62,284 bases of DNA from Nocardia otitidiscaviarum NBRC 14405 (GCF_000308635.1 NZ_BAGD01000123.1:1-62284); one strand, 5' to 3'; shown: positions 51,533 through 60,726, counted from the first letter of the stretch. Notes: generated by a model from the sequence alone, not told the origin. Numbers and translations are program-made.

Positions 51533-53608
51533 CTACGCCTCCCGCTGGGCCTGGATGGCGGTGATGGCCACCGTATTCACGATGTCGGCGACCAGCGCGC
51601 CGCGCGACAGGTCGTTGACCGGCTTGCGCAACCCCTGCAGCACCGGACCGATGGCCACCGCGCCCGCGCTGCGCTGCACCGCCTTGTAGGTGTTGTTGCC
51701 GGTATTGAGGTCCGGGAAGATGAAGACCGTGGCCCGCCCGGCCACCACGGAGTTCGGCAGCTTGGTGCTGGCCACCGTCGGCTCGATGGCGGCGTCGTAC
51801 TGGATCGGCCCCTCCACCAACAGTTTCGGCGCACGCTCCTGCACCAGTTTGGTGGCGGCACGCACCTTGTCCACATCCGCGCCCGAACCGGATTCGCCGG
51901 TCGAGTACGACAGCATGGCGATGCGCGGGTCGATGCCGAACTGGGTGGCGGTGCGGGCCGAGGAGACGGCGATATCGGCCAGCTGGTCGGAGGTCGGATC
52001 CGGCACCACGGCGCAGTCGCCGTACACCAGCACCCGATCCGCCAGGCACATGAGGAACACGCTCGACACGGTGGAGACGCCCGGCTCGGTCTTGATGATC
52101 TCGAAGGACGGGCGGATGGTGTGCGCGGTGGTGTGCGCCGCGCCCGACACCATGCCGTCGGCGACCCCCATCTGCACCATCATGGTGCCGAAATACGAGA
52201 TGTCGGTCATGAATTCGCGCGCCCGCTCCACCGTCATGCCCTTGTGGGCACGCAGCCGGGCGTACTCCTCGGCGAATTCGTCCCGCAGCGGGCAGGTGCG
52301 CGGATCGAGCACCTCGGCGGCGTCGATATCCACGCCGAGTTCGGCGGCGCGGCCGCGCACGGCGGTCTCGTCGCCCAGAATGGTGAGATCAGCGATCTTG
52401 CGCTGGAGTACGCGACCGGCGGCGCGCAGGATGCGGTCGTCGTCGCCCTCGGGCAGCACGATGCGCTTGCGGTCGGCGCGCGCCCGCTCGATGAGCTGGT
52501 ACTCGAACATCTGCGGCGTGATCACGCCCGGCGTGCGAACCTCGATCTGCCGCAACAGTTCCGCCGCGTCGACCCGCTCCTCCATGAGCGCCAGCGCGGT
52601 ATCCACCTTGCGGATGCTCGACAGCGACACCCGGCCGCGGGTCAGCGAGACCGCCTTGGCCGTCTCGAAGGTGCCCAGCTGCGTGCTGATGATGGGCAGC
52701 TTCGGTTTCATACCGGCGATCAGGCGCGCGATGGTGGGATCGGGCAGCATGCCGCCGTTCATGATGATGCCCGCCAGCGACGGGAAACCCGCCGCCTCAT
52801 GGGCGTTCACCAGGGCGAGCAGCACGTCGGCGCGGTCGCCGGGAGTGATGACGGCGATGCCGTCCTCGAGCCGCTCCAGAATGTGCTCGGTGGTCATGGA
52901 GCCGACGATCACCCGCAGCGCCTCCCGCTGCATGAGTTCCGGGTCGCCGCTGTAGATCTCACCGTCGATGGCGGCGCACAACTCCTCCACCGTCGGCGCG
53001 GTGAGCAGCGGCACCTCCGGCAGCGCCCAGGACGGCACATCGCACACCTTCAGCGCGGCGGCGTCGGCCTCGAGCTGCTCGGGATCGCAGCGGTTGGCGA
53101 TGACCGCCACCAGCCGCGCGTGCTCGGCCTTCAACTCCCCGTCGCACAGCTCCACCACCTGGCCGAGTTCGGCGGAGGTGCGGCCCGCGCCGCGCACTAC
53201 GAGCAGCACCGGCGCGCCGAGGTTCACCGCGATGCGGGCGTTGAAGCGCAGCTCACTGGGGCTGGCCACATCGGTGTAATCGCTGCCCAGAATGAGCACG
53301 GCGTCGCAGTGCCTGGCCATCTCGTGAAAACGCATGACGATCTCGCTGATGGCGGCGTCCGGGTCGGCGTGCACCTGCTCGTAGGTGACGCCGATGGAGG
53401 ACTCGTAGTCGTCATCGGCGGTGGAGTGCTCGAGCAGCAGCTCGAGGATGTAGTCGCGCTCGGTGGCCGACCGGGTGATGGGCCGGAACACGCCGACCCG
53501 CGGGGTGGTGGCGGCCAGCATCTGCAGTACGCCGAGCGCGATGGTCGACTTTCCGGTATCGCCCTCGGGGGCTGCGATGTACACGGTGGACGGGGCGGAA
53601 GCGGCCAT
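51533..53608 (-). CDS. pta: Phosphate acetyltransferase
   Basis: A 691-residue long-form Pta that interconverts acetyl-CoA and acetyl phosphate. The N-terminal P-loop/BioD-like regulatory domain (STVYIAAPEGDTGKSTIALGVL, residues 6-27) and the DRTGG domain (about 220-340) precede the catalytic PTA_PTB domain (about 365-690): RIVLPEGDDDRILRAAG, VSGAAHTTAHTIRPSFEIIKT, and SYSTGESGSGADVDKVRAAT. ATG 53608 is chosen because TAAGCT lies seven bases upstream on this strand (leaderless). It is divergent from an ABC transporter gene that is also leaderless, only 67 bases away. Confidence 0.96.
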   Translation of the reverse strand: MAASAPSTVYIAAPEGDTGKSTIALGVLQMLAATTPRVGVFRPITRSATERDYILELLLEHSTADDDYESSIGVTYEQVHADPDAAISEIVMRFHEMARHCDAVLILGSDYTDVASPSELRFNARIAVNLGAPVLLVVRGAGRTSAELGQVVELCDGELKAEHARLVAVIANRCDPEQLEADAAALKVCDVPSWALPEVPLLTAPTVEELCAAIDGEIYSGDPELMQREALRVIVGSMTTEHILERLEDGIAVITPGDRADVLLALVNAHEAAGFPSLAGIIMNGGMLPDPTIARLIAGMKPKLPIISTQLGTFETAKAVSLTRGRVSLSSIRKVDTALALMEERVDAAELLRQIEVRTPGVITPQMFEYQLIERARADRKRIVLPEGDDDRILRAAGRVLQRKIADLTILGDETAVRGRAAELGVDIDAAEVLDPRTCPLRDEFAEEYARLRAHKGMTVERAREFMTDISYFGTMMVQMGVADGMVSGAAHTTAHTIRPSFEIIKTEPGVSTVSSVFLMCLADRVLVYGDCAVVPDPTSDQLADIAVSSARTATQFGIDPRIAMLSYSTGESGSGADVDKVRAATKLVQERAPKLLVEGPIQYDAAIEPTVASTKLPNSVVAGRATVFIFPDLNTGNNTYKAVQRSAGAVAIGPVLQGLRKPVNDLSRGALVADIVNTVAITAIQAQREA

Positions 53609-53662
53609 GATCACGAGCTTAGCGGCCAGCGTTTCACGCCGCCGTTTGCCGGACCGTAGCCT

Positions 53663-53668
53663 TAGGCT
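53663..53668 (+). promoter_or_regulatory. Leaderless -10 of the SbmA/BacA-like gene
   Basis: TAGGCT ends seven bases before ATG 53676. The divergent pta -10 (TAAGCT, complement of 53616-53621) is 41 bases away, so both promoters share one short regulatory region. Confidence 0.6.
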
Positions 53669-53675
53669 CGCGGAC

Positions 53676-55577
53676 ATGATCGGCGCATCCGGTCTCGATT
53701 GGGGACACGAGACTTTCCACAGCCTCTTCTGGATCGCCAAGGCATTCGCCGTCACCGCGCTCGTATTCCTGATCGGCGCGGCCGTCATCGTGCGATGCAC
53801 CGACTGGGGGCGCATGTTCTGGCGCATCACCGGCGGCTACTTCACCGGACGGGAAAGCTGGCCCGCCTGGGCGCTGTTCGCCGTGGTCCTCCTGCTCGCC
53901 GTGTACAGCGTGCGCATGACGGTGCTGTTCACCTACTTCTACAACGACTCGTTCACCGCGTTGCAGCTCGGCGTGCAGGCACTGGTGGACGGTGCCGGCA
54001 GCCCGGAGAGCGAGCGGGCGGCGGCGCTGTTCTGGCAGAGCCTGGGCGTGTTCGGGGTGCTGTCGGTGATCCTCGTCGTGATGGGCGTGGTGTCGTACTG
54101 GTTGCAGCAGGCCTTCCACATCCACTGGTGGACCTGGCTGAACACCCGTTTTCTGGACGACTGGCTGGACGGTAGGGCGTACTACCGCGGCCGATTCATC
54201 GACGAGACCGTCGACAATGCCGATCAGCGCATCCAGCAGGACGTGTACGACTTCGTGGAGGGGTCGTACGCGCTGTGCTTCGGCGGCAATGTCGGGCCGT
54301 ACAGCATCAGCGGCAACGGTGTGATCGGGGCCGGGCTGTCGCTGGTGTCGTTCACGCCCATCCTGTGGCGCATCTCGGGCCCGCTGGACGTCTTCGGCGT
54401 CACCGTGCCCAGGGCGCTGGTCTTCGCGGCGTTCGCGTGGGTGGCCTTCGCCACGGCGGTGGCGTTCTGGATCGCCCATCCACTGATCAAACTGAACTTC
54501 TGGTTCCAACGCCGCACGGCCGACTACCGTTTCGCGCTGGTGCGACTGCGGGAGAACGCCGAGAACGTCGCCTTCTACCACGGCGAACGCGAGGAGCGGG
54601 GCGGTCTGGACCGCCGGTTCGCGGCGGTGATCGCCAATATGTGGGCGCGGGTGTACCGGCTGCTGCGCTTCTTCGGCTGGAATCTCACCACCAAGCAGGT
54701 CGGCGGGGTGTTCACGGTGCTGCTGGTGGGGCCGCGGGTCCTGGCCGGCACCGCCACCCTGGGCGATCTGCAACAGGCCACCAGCGCCTTCGGTCAGGTG
54801 CAGGACGCGCTGTCGATGCCGCAGTCCTCGTATGCGGCGTTCACCTACTACCGGGCCACCCTGATCCGCCTGGACGGACTGCGCGAGGCGGACCGGAAGG
54901 CGCGGGGGCTGCCGGCGATCGCCACCCGGGAGGCGGCGGCGGGGCTGGAACTGACCGACGTACAGGTGCGCAAACCCGATGGGACGCCGCTGATCACCGA
55001 TCTGAACCTGCGGCTCGAGCCCGGTGACGCGCTCGTGGTGAAGGGCGGCTCCGGGGTGGGCAAGACGACACTGCTGCGCAGCATCGGCCAACTCTGGCCG
55101 TACACCGAAGGCCGGGTGAGCCGTCCGCTGGGCGATGCCGCGCTGTTCCTGTCGCAGCGGCCCTATCTGCCGCTGGGCGATCTGCGCACCGCCATCACCT
55201 ATCCGGCGGCACCCGAGGTCGTGGACGACGAGACGTTGCGGGCGACGCTGATCACCGTGAATCTCGGGCACCTCACCGACCGCCTGGACGAGGAGACCGA
55301 TTGGGCGTCCACCCTCTCGCCCGGTGAACAGCAGCGGGTGGCGTTCGCGCGCATCCTGTTGCTGCGGCCCGAGGTGGTGTTCCTGGACGAGGCCACCTCG
55401 GCGGTGGACGAGGGGCTGGAGTACACGCTCTACCACCTGGTGCGCACCGAGACGCCGGACACCGTGCTGGTCAGCGTGGCGCATCGCAGCACGGTGGACC
55501 GGCACCACACCCACCGGCTGGAGTTGGCGGGCGGTGGGGCGTGGAAGCTGTCGCCGATCGGGGCCGTGCGGGTGTGA
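53676..55577 (+). CDS. SbmA/BacA-type ABC transporter with fused ATPase (Rv1819c-like)
   Basis: A 633-residue fused transporter. The N-terminal SbmA/BacA domain has six membrane helices (near 15-35, 60-80, 120-145, 215-240, 250-275 and 340-365) with FTGRESWPAWALFAVVLLLAVYSV and RIQQDVYDFVEGSY. The C-terminal ATPase has Walker A GGSGVGKTT (near 468-476), signature LSPGEQQRVAFARILL (near 548-563) and Walker B EVVFLDEATSAVDEG. Layout and length equal Rv1819c, an importer of vitamin B12 and other hydrophilic compounds such as bleomycin and peptides. ATG 53676 follows a leaderless -10. It lies between pta and fgd1, an insertion compared with M. tuberculosis. Confidence 0.9.
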   Translation: MIGASGLDWGHETFHSLFWIAKAFAVTALVFLIGAAVIVRCTDWGRMFWRITGGYFTGRESWPAWALFAVVLLLAVYSVRMTVLFTYFYNDSFTALQLGVQALVDGAGSPESERAAALFWQSLGVFGVLSVILVVMGVVSYWLQQAFHIHWWTWLNTRFLDDWLDGRAYYRGRFIDETVDNADQRIQQDVYDFVEGSYALCFGGNVGPYSISGNGVIGAGLSLVSFTPILWRISGPLDVFGVTVPRALVFAAFAWVAFATAVAFWIAHPLIKLNFWFQRRTADYRFALVRLRENAENVAFYHGEREERGGLDRRFAAVIANMWARVYRLLRFFGWNLTTKQVGGVFTVLLVGPRVLAGTATLGDLQQATSAFGQVQDALSMPQSSYAAFTYYRATLIRLDGLREADRKARGLPAIATREAAAGLELTDVQVRKPDGTPLITDLNLRLEPGDALVVKGGSGVGKTTLLRSIGQLWPYTEGRVSRPLGDAALFLSQRPYLPLGDLRTAITYPAAPEVVDDETLRATLITVNLGHLTDRLDEETDWASTLSPGEQQRVAFARILLLRPEVVFLDEATSAVDEGLEYTLYHLVRTETPDTVLVSVAHRSTVDRHHTHRLELAGGGAWKLSPIGAVRV

Positions 55578-55586
55578 GAGCCCCGC

Positions 55587-56597
55587 TCAGCTCAGGGCAC
55601 GCAGGCGCGGGGCCAGGTCGCGTTCGAACAGCTCCAGGAACCGCTTCTGGTCGTGTCCCGGGGCGTGGAAGACCAGGTGGTTCAGGCCCGCGTCCGTGTA
55701 CTGCTTGATCTGCTCGACCGCCTGGTCCGGATCGCTGGCCACGATCCAGCGCTTGGCGATCTGCTCGATGGGCAGCGCGTCGGCGGCGGCCTCCATCTCG
55801 ATCGGGTCGGTGATGGAGTGCTTCTGTTCGGGGGTCAGCGAGAGGGGGGCCCAGAAGCGCGTATTCTCCAGCGCCAGTTCGGGATCGGTGTCGTAGGAGA
55901 TCTTGATCTCGATCATGCGGTCGAGATCTTCGGCCGTGCGGCCCACCTTGGCCGCGCCCTCGGACACCGCGGGCATGAGCTTCTCGGTGTAGAGCTCCAT
56001 CCCCTTGCCGGAGGTGCAGATGAAACCGTCACCCGCGCGGCCCGCGTACCGGGCCACCAGCGGGCCGCCCGCGGCGATGTAGATCGGGATGCCGCCCTTG
56101 GGCACGTCGTAGATGGACGCGCCGACGGTGGTGTAGTACTGGCCCTCGAAGTCCACGCGGTCGCCGGTCCACAGCGCGCGCATGAGATCGACGGCTTCGC
56201 GCAGCCGCGCGAAACGCTCCTTGAATTCCGGCCATTCGCCGGAGTAGCCGGTGGCGATCTCATTGAGCGCCTCGCCGGTGCCGACGCCCAGCATGACGCG
56301 CTCCGGGTACAGACAGCCCATGGTGGCGAACGCCTGCGCGATGACGGCCGGGTTGTAGCGGAAGGTCGGGGTCAGCACCGAGGTGCCGAGCTGGATGCGC
56401 CGGGTGCGCTCGCCGACCGCGGCCATCCACGCCAGCGAGAACGGGGCGTGGCCGCCGTTGTGCCGCCACGGCTGGAAGTGGTCGCTCACGGTGGCGCTGT
56501 CCATGCCGTGTTCCTCGGCCAGCACCGCGATCTCCACCAGTTCCCGCGGGCCGAACTGCTCCGCCGACGCCTTGTATCCGAGCTTTAGGTTCTTCAC
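55587..56597 (-). CDS. fgd1: F420-dependent glucose-6-phosphate dehydrogenase
   Basis: A 336-residue luciferase-fold enzyme that oxidises glucose 6-phosphate to phosphogluconolactone and reduces cofactor F420, the main F420H2 source in these bacteria. It follows FGD1 (Rv0407) nearly throughout: LKLGYKASAEQFGPRELVE, DSATVSDHFQPWRHNGGHAPFSLAWM (active-site His and Trp), LGTSVLTPTFRYNPAVIAQAFATMG, GVGTGEALNEIA, AAGGPLVARYAGRAGDGFICTSGKG. I place the start at GTG 56597, eight bases behind AGGAG (complement of 56606-56610). That gives exactly 336 residues, the family length. GTG 56606 sits almost on top of the same AGGAG and is less likely. Confidence 0.96.
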   Translation of the reverse strand: MKNLKLGYKASAEQFGPRELVEIAVLAEEHGMDSATVSDHFQPWRHNGGHAPFSLAWMAAVGERTRRIQLGTSVLTPTFRYNPAVIAQAFATMGCLYPERVMLGVGTGEALNEIATGYSGEWPEFKERFARLREAVDLMRALWTGDRVDFEGQYYTTVGASIYDVPKGGIPIYIAAGGPLVARYAGRAGDGFICTSGKGMELYTEKLMPAVSEGAAKVGRTAEDLDRMIEIKISYDTDPELALENTRFWAPLSLTPEQKHSITDPIEMEAAADALPIEQIAKRWIVASDPDQAVEQIKQYTDAGLNHLVFHAPGHDQKRFLELFERDLAPRLRALS

Positions 56598-56837
56598 CTG
56601 CGCCACTCCTGTCGCCTGTATTGCGCTGTGTGTGCGGGTTCCCTCGGCCCGCGGACCGCTCGGGCGCGCTGGATGTGGCGGCGCGCGAACGGCTTACCTC
56701 GCACCCTAGGTCAGTACGGGCCGCTGTGTGGCGAGGGCCGCATCCGTCGAGACGAACCCGCGAATCCGAACGGGTATTCCGAGCGCGACACCCGTGATTC
56801 GTCGAGCGGGCTCGCTGGTTTCCGCCCGGGGACCCGG

Positions 56838-57194
56838 CTACCGGGGCAGCGGTGGCCCCGGGTCCAGGCCCATGGCCTCGCGGGCCTTGCGGATGAAGTA
56901 CAGCCCGCCGCGCACGGTCTCCTTGGCGATGCGCACCTGTCCCAGCGTGGTGGCCTTCACCACCTGCGCCCTGGCGATATTCAGCCGGTCCACGGCCTCG
57001 GACATGGCGCGCAGGGCCTCGTCGTTGTCGGGATCGAGTCGGGCCAGTTCTCCGGACATGCGGTCCAGGTGCCGGTTCACCTCCGCTTTCGCATCGGCCA
57101 CCCGCTCCACGTTCCCGGACCACTCCCGCGAGATCCACCAGATGGCCAAGCCCACGATGGCCAACACCAGTACCAGGAACAGAAACCGACCCAT
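56838..57194 (-). CDS. Membrane-anchored hypothetical protein
   Basis: A 118-residue protein: one N-terminal membrane helix (residues 3-20, RFLFLVLVLAIVGLAIWW), then a long charged helical region (25-100; VERVADAKAEVNRHLDRMSGELARLD) likely to form a coiled coil, and a proline-rich end (LDPGPPLPR). It probably faces the outside or cytoplasm on a membrane tether; the topology is unclear. I do not recognise a family. The 231 bases between it and fgd1 hold nothing I can name. Confidence 0.72.
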   Translation of the reverse strand: MGRFLFLVLVLAIVGLAIWWISREWSGNVERVADAKAEVNRHLDRMSGELARLDPDNDEALRAMSEAVDRLNIARAQVVKATTLGQVRIAKETVRGGLYFIRKAREAMGLDPGPPLPR

Positions 57195-57276
57195 ACCTCC
57201 AGCTTACGGCGGCCCCGACCGCCCGGTAACCGCCGCGCTGATCGCCGATTCGCTCTCGATAGCGGACAATTGGCTC

Positions 57277-58080
57277 GTGACCACCAATGCTGAGCCGATC
57301 CTGTCCTACCTCACCGATATGGACGGTGTGCTCGTGCACGAGAACCATCTCGTGCCGGGGGCCGATAAATTCCTGGCGGAACTGAGCACCAATGACATCC
57401 CCTACCTGGTGCTCACCAATAATTCCATCTACACCGCGCGCGATCTGCAGGCGCGGCTGCGGCACTCCGGGCTCGACATCCCGGTGGAGTCGATCTGGAC
57501 CTCGGCGCTGGCGACCGCGACGTTCCTCAACGAGCAGCGGCCCAATGGCACCGCCTACGTGGTGGGCGAATCCGGGCTCACCACGGCCCTGCACGAGATC
57601 GGGTACGTGCTCACCGACAGCGATCCGGACTATGTGGTGCTCGGTGAGACCCGCACCTATTCGTTCGAGGCCATCACCACCGCCATTCGGCTGATCCTGG
57701 CGGGTGCGCGGTTCATCGCCACCAATCCGGACGCCACCGGCCCCTCGCGCGAGGGCGTGCTGCCCGCCACCGGTTCGGTCGCGGCCCTGATCACCCGCGC
57801 CACCGGCAAGGAGCCCTACTACGTGGGCAAGCCCAACCCGCTCATGATGCGCTCGGCGCTGCGGCGCATCGGCGCGCATTCGCAGTCCACCGTCATGATC
57901 GGCGACCGCATGGACACCGACGTGATCTCCGGACTCGAGGCCGGACTGCGCACGATCCTGGTGACCACCGGCATCTCCGGCCGGGCCACCGCGGAGGACT
58001 TCCCCTTCCGCCCGACCCTGATCCTCGACTCCGTCGCGGAGTTGGTGGGCCGCACCCGCGACCCGTTCTCGGCGGCCTGA
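57277..58080 (+). CDS. HAD-superfamily (IIA, NagD-like) phosphatase
   Basis: A 267-residue HAD hydrolase of subclass IIA. Motif I is YLTDMDGVLVHE (residues 11-22, with nucleophile Asp14 and acid Asp16), motif II LTNNS, motif III Lys in YVGKPNPLMM, and motif IV MIGDRMDTDVISG. The cap domain lies between motifs II and III, as in NagD and 4-nitrophenylphosphatases. It probably dephosphorylates a small sugar or nucleotide phosphate. GTG 57277 is chosen because GACAAT ends six bases upstream (leaderless -10). Confidence 0.9.
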   Translation: MTTNAEPILSYLTDMDGVLVHENHLVPGADKFLAELSTNDIPYLVLTNNSIYTARDLQARLRHSGLDIPVESIWTSALATATFLNEQRPNGTAYVVGESGLTTALHEIGYVLTDSDPDYVVLGETRTYSFEAITTAIRLILAGARFIATNPDATGPSREGVLPATGSVAALITRATGKEPYYVGKPNPLMMRSALRRIGAHSQSTVMIGDRMDTDVISGLEAGLRTILVTTGISGRATAEDFPFRPTLILDSVAELVGRTRDPFSAA

Positions 58081-58291
58081 CACGCGGCTCCGGCGACGCG
58101 CACCCCGCACCGACGCGGTCCCGGTCCGGCGGGTGCTCGGTTCCACACTCGATCGCGCCGAACCTGCACCGCCCCACAATGCGGCGGCTCCATCCGCTGT
58201 CCGGCACCTGGTCGTCGCACGCCGTCGCTGAGGTGGCCGACACCGTCCTACAGCGTCGCCGTGGCACGGTCGCCGACCACGCCGGTGCGAT

Positions 58292-58774
58292 TCACTCGCG
58301 CTCGAGTGCGTCGAGTGCGGTCGAGAGGGTGGTGAGCGCGTCGACCACGCGGGTGAACTCGTCGATGCCGAGGTGTTCGGTGAGGCGGGCGGAGATGTCC
58401 GCGTGCTGGGGGTCGATGCGCTGGACGGCCGCGTAGCCCGCGTGGGTGGGGGCGACTAGTTTGGCGCGGCGGTGGGCCGGGTTCGGGCGGTACTCGGCCA
58501 GGCCCTTGTCGACCAGCAGGTCCGCGATCCGCTGCACGCTCTGCCGGGTGATGCCCATCGCGCGTGCGATCCCGGCCACGGGCAGCGGCTCCCGCAGTAC
58601 CGCGCCCAGCACCTGCCACCAGGCCGCGGTGAGACCCGCCGGGCGGGCCAATTCCTCGGCGATGGCGAGGAATTGGCCGTTGAGCTTGAACGAGGTGATC
58701 GCCGCCGTACTGAACAGTTCCTGTTCGCGCCGGATCTCGCCGTCCGCCCGCCCGGTGGAGCGGCGCCGCGTCAC
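58292..58774 (-). CDS. MarR-family transcriptional regulator
   Basis: A 160-residue winged-helix regulator: ARPAGLTAAWWQVLGAVLREPLPVAGIARAMGITRQSVQRIADLLVDKGLAEYRPNPAHRRAKLVAPT (about 42-110) contains the recognition helix and the beta wing. GTG 58774 overlaps the stop of the DJ-1-like gene by four bases (GTGA), so it is the second gene of a two-gene operon. The double palindrome at the operon start (59415-59450) is the evident self-operator. The 211 bases between this gene and the HAD gene hold nothing I recognise. Confidence 0.85.
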   Translation of the reverse strand: MTRRRSTGRADGEIRREQELFSTAAITSFKLNGQFLAIAEELARPAGLTAAWWQVLGAVLREPLPVAGIARAMGITRQSVQRIADLLVDKGLAEYRPNPAHRRAKLVAPTHAGYAAVQRIDPQHADISARLTEHLGIDEFTRVVDALTTLSTALDALERE

Positions 58775-59415
58775 GACGCCGTCGCCTCGGCGGATCGCTG
58801 CTGCTCGTACTCGGCGAGGGCGAAGAATCCGGCCGGATCGTTGTCGCCGTAGAGCCGGTACCACGCGTCGAGGATGTGCGGCTCGTAGATGTCGAGCCGG
58901 GCGAGGATCGCCCGCGCGAACTCGACCGGCCTGGTGCCGGTGGCCGTGATCAGATCCCCGTCGGTGACGGCGGGCTCGTACACGAAGCGGTCGGCACCCG
59001 AATAGCCGCTGTAGGCAAGGTATTCCGCCGCATTGCTGGTGTGCGCCCGCTCGTCGAGCAGCCCGGCCGCCGCCAAACCGAAAGTGGCCCCGCAGATTCC
59101 CGCCACCGGCACACCCGCCGCCACGAACTCACGAGCCTTGTCCGCGAAGGGTGTCAGCGCACCCGTTTCCCAGGTGTCCGCGCCCGGCAGGATGAGCATG
59201 GCGCTGTCGGCCGGGGACAGCTCGGCCAGCATCGCATCCGGCACCACCCGCATACCACCCGCCGAGGTGACCGCGTCGCGGCCGATCCCCACCGTGCGCA
59301 CCTGCCAGGTGCCGGGCTCCCGGTGCCACATGGCGCGGTTGATATGCGCGGTGGCGTGGCCGACCTCCCAATCCGCGAAGGTGTCGTAAACGGCCATGTG
59401 CACTGTTTTCATCAT
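58771..59415 (-). CDS. DJ-1/PfpI-family protein
   Basis: A 214-residue DJ-1/PfpI-fold protein. The nucleophile-elbow cysteine is Cys108 in VAGICGATFGLAAAGLL, and the upstream Glu/Asp pair region is VYDTFADWEVGHA (10-22). YSGADRFVYEPAVTDGDLITATGTRPVEFARAIL is typical of the isonitrile-hydratase/AraC-like DJ-1 branch. Functions in this family range from glyoxalase to isonitrile hydration, so the reaction is not predicted. The start is ATG 59415 or 59412; the operator touches this codon. It is co-transcribed with the MarR gene. Confidence 0.85.
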   Translation of the reverse strand: MMKTVHMAVYDTFADWEVGHATAHINRAMWHREPGTWQVRTVGIGRDAVTSAGGMRVVPDAMLAELSPADSAMLILPGADTWETGALTPFADKAREFVAAGVPVAGICGATFGLAAAGLLDERAHTSNAAEYLAYSGYSGADRFVYEPAVTDGDLITATGTRPVEFARAILARLDIYEPHILDAWYRLYGDNDPAGFFALAEYEQQRSAEATAS

Positions 59416-59450
59416 GACAGTATCCTGTCATCTTTGACAGGATACTGTCA
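59415..59450. promoter_or_regulatory. Double palindromic operator of the DJ-1/MarR operon
   Basis: TGACAGTATCCTGTCA (59415-59430) and TGACAGGATACTGTCA (59435-59450) are exact reverse complements, four bases apart. Each is also a dyad, TGACAG-N4-CTGTCA. Two adjacent MarR-dimer sites thus fill the promoter and touch the start codon. In RNA this would also fold into a 16-bp hairpin. Confidence 0.88.
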
Positions 59451-59464
59451 ATAGTTCGGATACG

Positions 59465-59492
59465 AAAAACCCCGGCCCATCGAGAGCCGGGG
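59465..59492 (-). terminator. Intrinsic terminator of the rhodanese-metZ operon
   Basis: Read on the minus strand, CCCCGGC (59486-59492) pairs with GCCGGGG (59470-59476) and is followed by TTTTT. This is the only hairpin with a proper T tract noticed in the window. It lies 20 bases past the metZ stop. Confidence 0.85.
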
Positions 59493-59511
59493 TGTCGCGC
59501 GTGCCGAGCGG

Positions 59512-60726
59512 TCAGCTCAGCGCATGATCCAGATCGCCGAGCAGATCCTCCACATCCTCGAGGCCCACCGAGATGCGGACCACGCCGTCGGTGATGCCCA
59601 CGGCCGCACGGCCTTCCGGCCCCATGGCCCGGTGCGTGGTGGTGGCCGGATGGGTGATCAGGGTCTTGGCATCGCCGAGGTTGTTGGAGATGTCGATGAT
59701 GCGCAGCCGGTTGAGCACCTCGAACGCGCGCTTCTTGGCCTCGTCGGCACCCGCCTTCAGCTCGAAGGTGACCACGGTGCCGCCGCCCGACATCTGACTC
59801 TTGGCCAGCTCGTACTGCGGATGCGAGGCCAGGAAGGGGTACTTCACCCAGGCCACCGAATCCTTGCCCTCGAGGAACTCCGCGATGCGCTGCGCCGAGG
59901 AATTGGCCTGGCGCACCCGCAGCGGCATGGTCTCCAGCCCCTTGAGCAGCGTCCAGGCATTGAACGGGCTCAGCGCCGGGCCGGTATGGCGCATCAGATT
60001 CTTCACCGGGCCGTCGATGTAGTCCTTGGACCCGAGAATCGCGCCGCCGAGGACACGGCCCTGGCCGTCGATATGCTTGGTGCCGGAATAGACCAGCACG
60101 TCCGCGCCGAGTTCGAATCCGCGTTGCAGCAGCGGAGTGGCGAAGACATTGTCCAGCACCACCTTCGCGCCCGCGGCATGCGACAGCTCGACCACCCGGC
60201 GCACATCCACCAGCGACTGCATGGGGTTGGACGGCGTTTCGAAGAACACGGCCTGGGTGGGCACCGACAGCGCCCGCTCCCACTGATCGATGTCCTCACC
60301 GTCGACGAAGACGGTCTCCACGCCCCAGCGCGGCAGAATCTCGTTGGCCACCACGAAACAGGAGCCGAACAGGCTGCGCGCGGCCACCAGCCGGTCACCC
60401 GCGCCGAGCAGCGCGCCCAGCGCCGTGAACACCGCCGACATCCCGGACGCGGTGGCGAAACACGCTTCGCCACCGTCGATCAGGCGCAGCCGCTCCTCGA
60501 ACATGGCGACGGTCGGATTGCCGTAGCGCGAGTACACGTAGTGCTCGATATCGCCGGTGAACGACGCCTCGGCCGCCTCGGCGCTCTCGTAGACGAATCC
60601 GGAGCTGAGGTACAGCGCCTCGGAGGTCTCCTCGAAACCGCTGCGGCGCAAGCCACCTCGGACGCCGATGGTCGCGGGGCCGACGCCCTCGGGCAGGGGC
60701 TTGTCGAAAGCGCCTCCGGTGATCAC
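59512..60726 (-). CDS. metZ: O-succinylhomoserine sulfhydrylase MetZ
   Basis: A 404-residue PLP enzyme of the cystathionine-gamma-synthase family that makes homocysteine from O-succinyl- or O-acetylhomoserine and sulfide. Seen: SEALYLSSGFVYESAEAAEASF, YSRYGNPTVAMFEERLRLIDGGEACFATASGMSAVF, the PLP lysine in YSGTKHIDGQGRVLGG (near 207-222), and a C-terminal THPATTTHRAMGPEGRAAVGI. GTG 60726 follows GGGAGG by five bases. The operon is rhodanese then metZ, behind a SAM-IV-type riboswitch, so methionine/SAM status should control it. The pair equals Rv0390-Rv0391. Confidence 0.95.
   Translation of the reverse strand: MITGGAFDKPLPEGVGPATIGVRGGLRRSGFEETSEALYLSSGFVYESAEAAEASFTGDIEHYVYSRYGNPTVAMFEERLRLIDGGEACFATASGMSAVFTALGALLGAGDRLVAARSLFGSCFVVANEILPRWGVETVFVDGEDIDQWERALSVPTQAVFFETPSNPMQSLVDVRRVVELSHAAGAKVVLDNVFATPLLQRGFELGADVLVYSGTKHIDGQGRVLGGAILGSKDYIDGPVKNLMRHTGPALSPFNAWTLLKGLETMPLRVRQANSSAQRIAEFLEGKDSVAWVKYPFLASHPQYELAKSQMSGGGTVVTFELKAGADEAKKRAFEVLNRLRIIDISNNLGDAKTLITHPATTTHRAMGPEGRAAVGITDGVVRISVGLEDVEDLLGDLDHALS

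Noticed and set aside
56598..56606. GTG 56606 as the fgd1 start
   Set aside because: The only Shine-Dalgarno (AGGAG) runs into this codon; GTG 56597 has ideal spacing and gives the family length.
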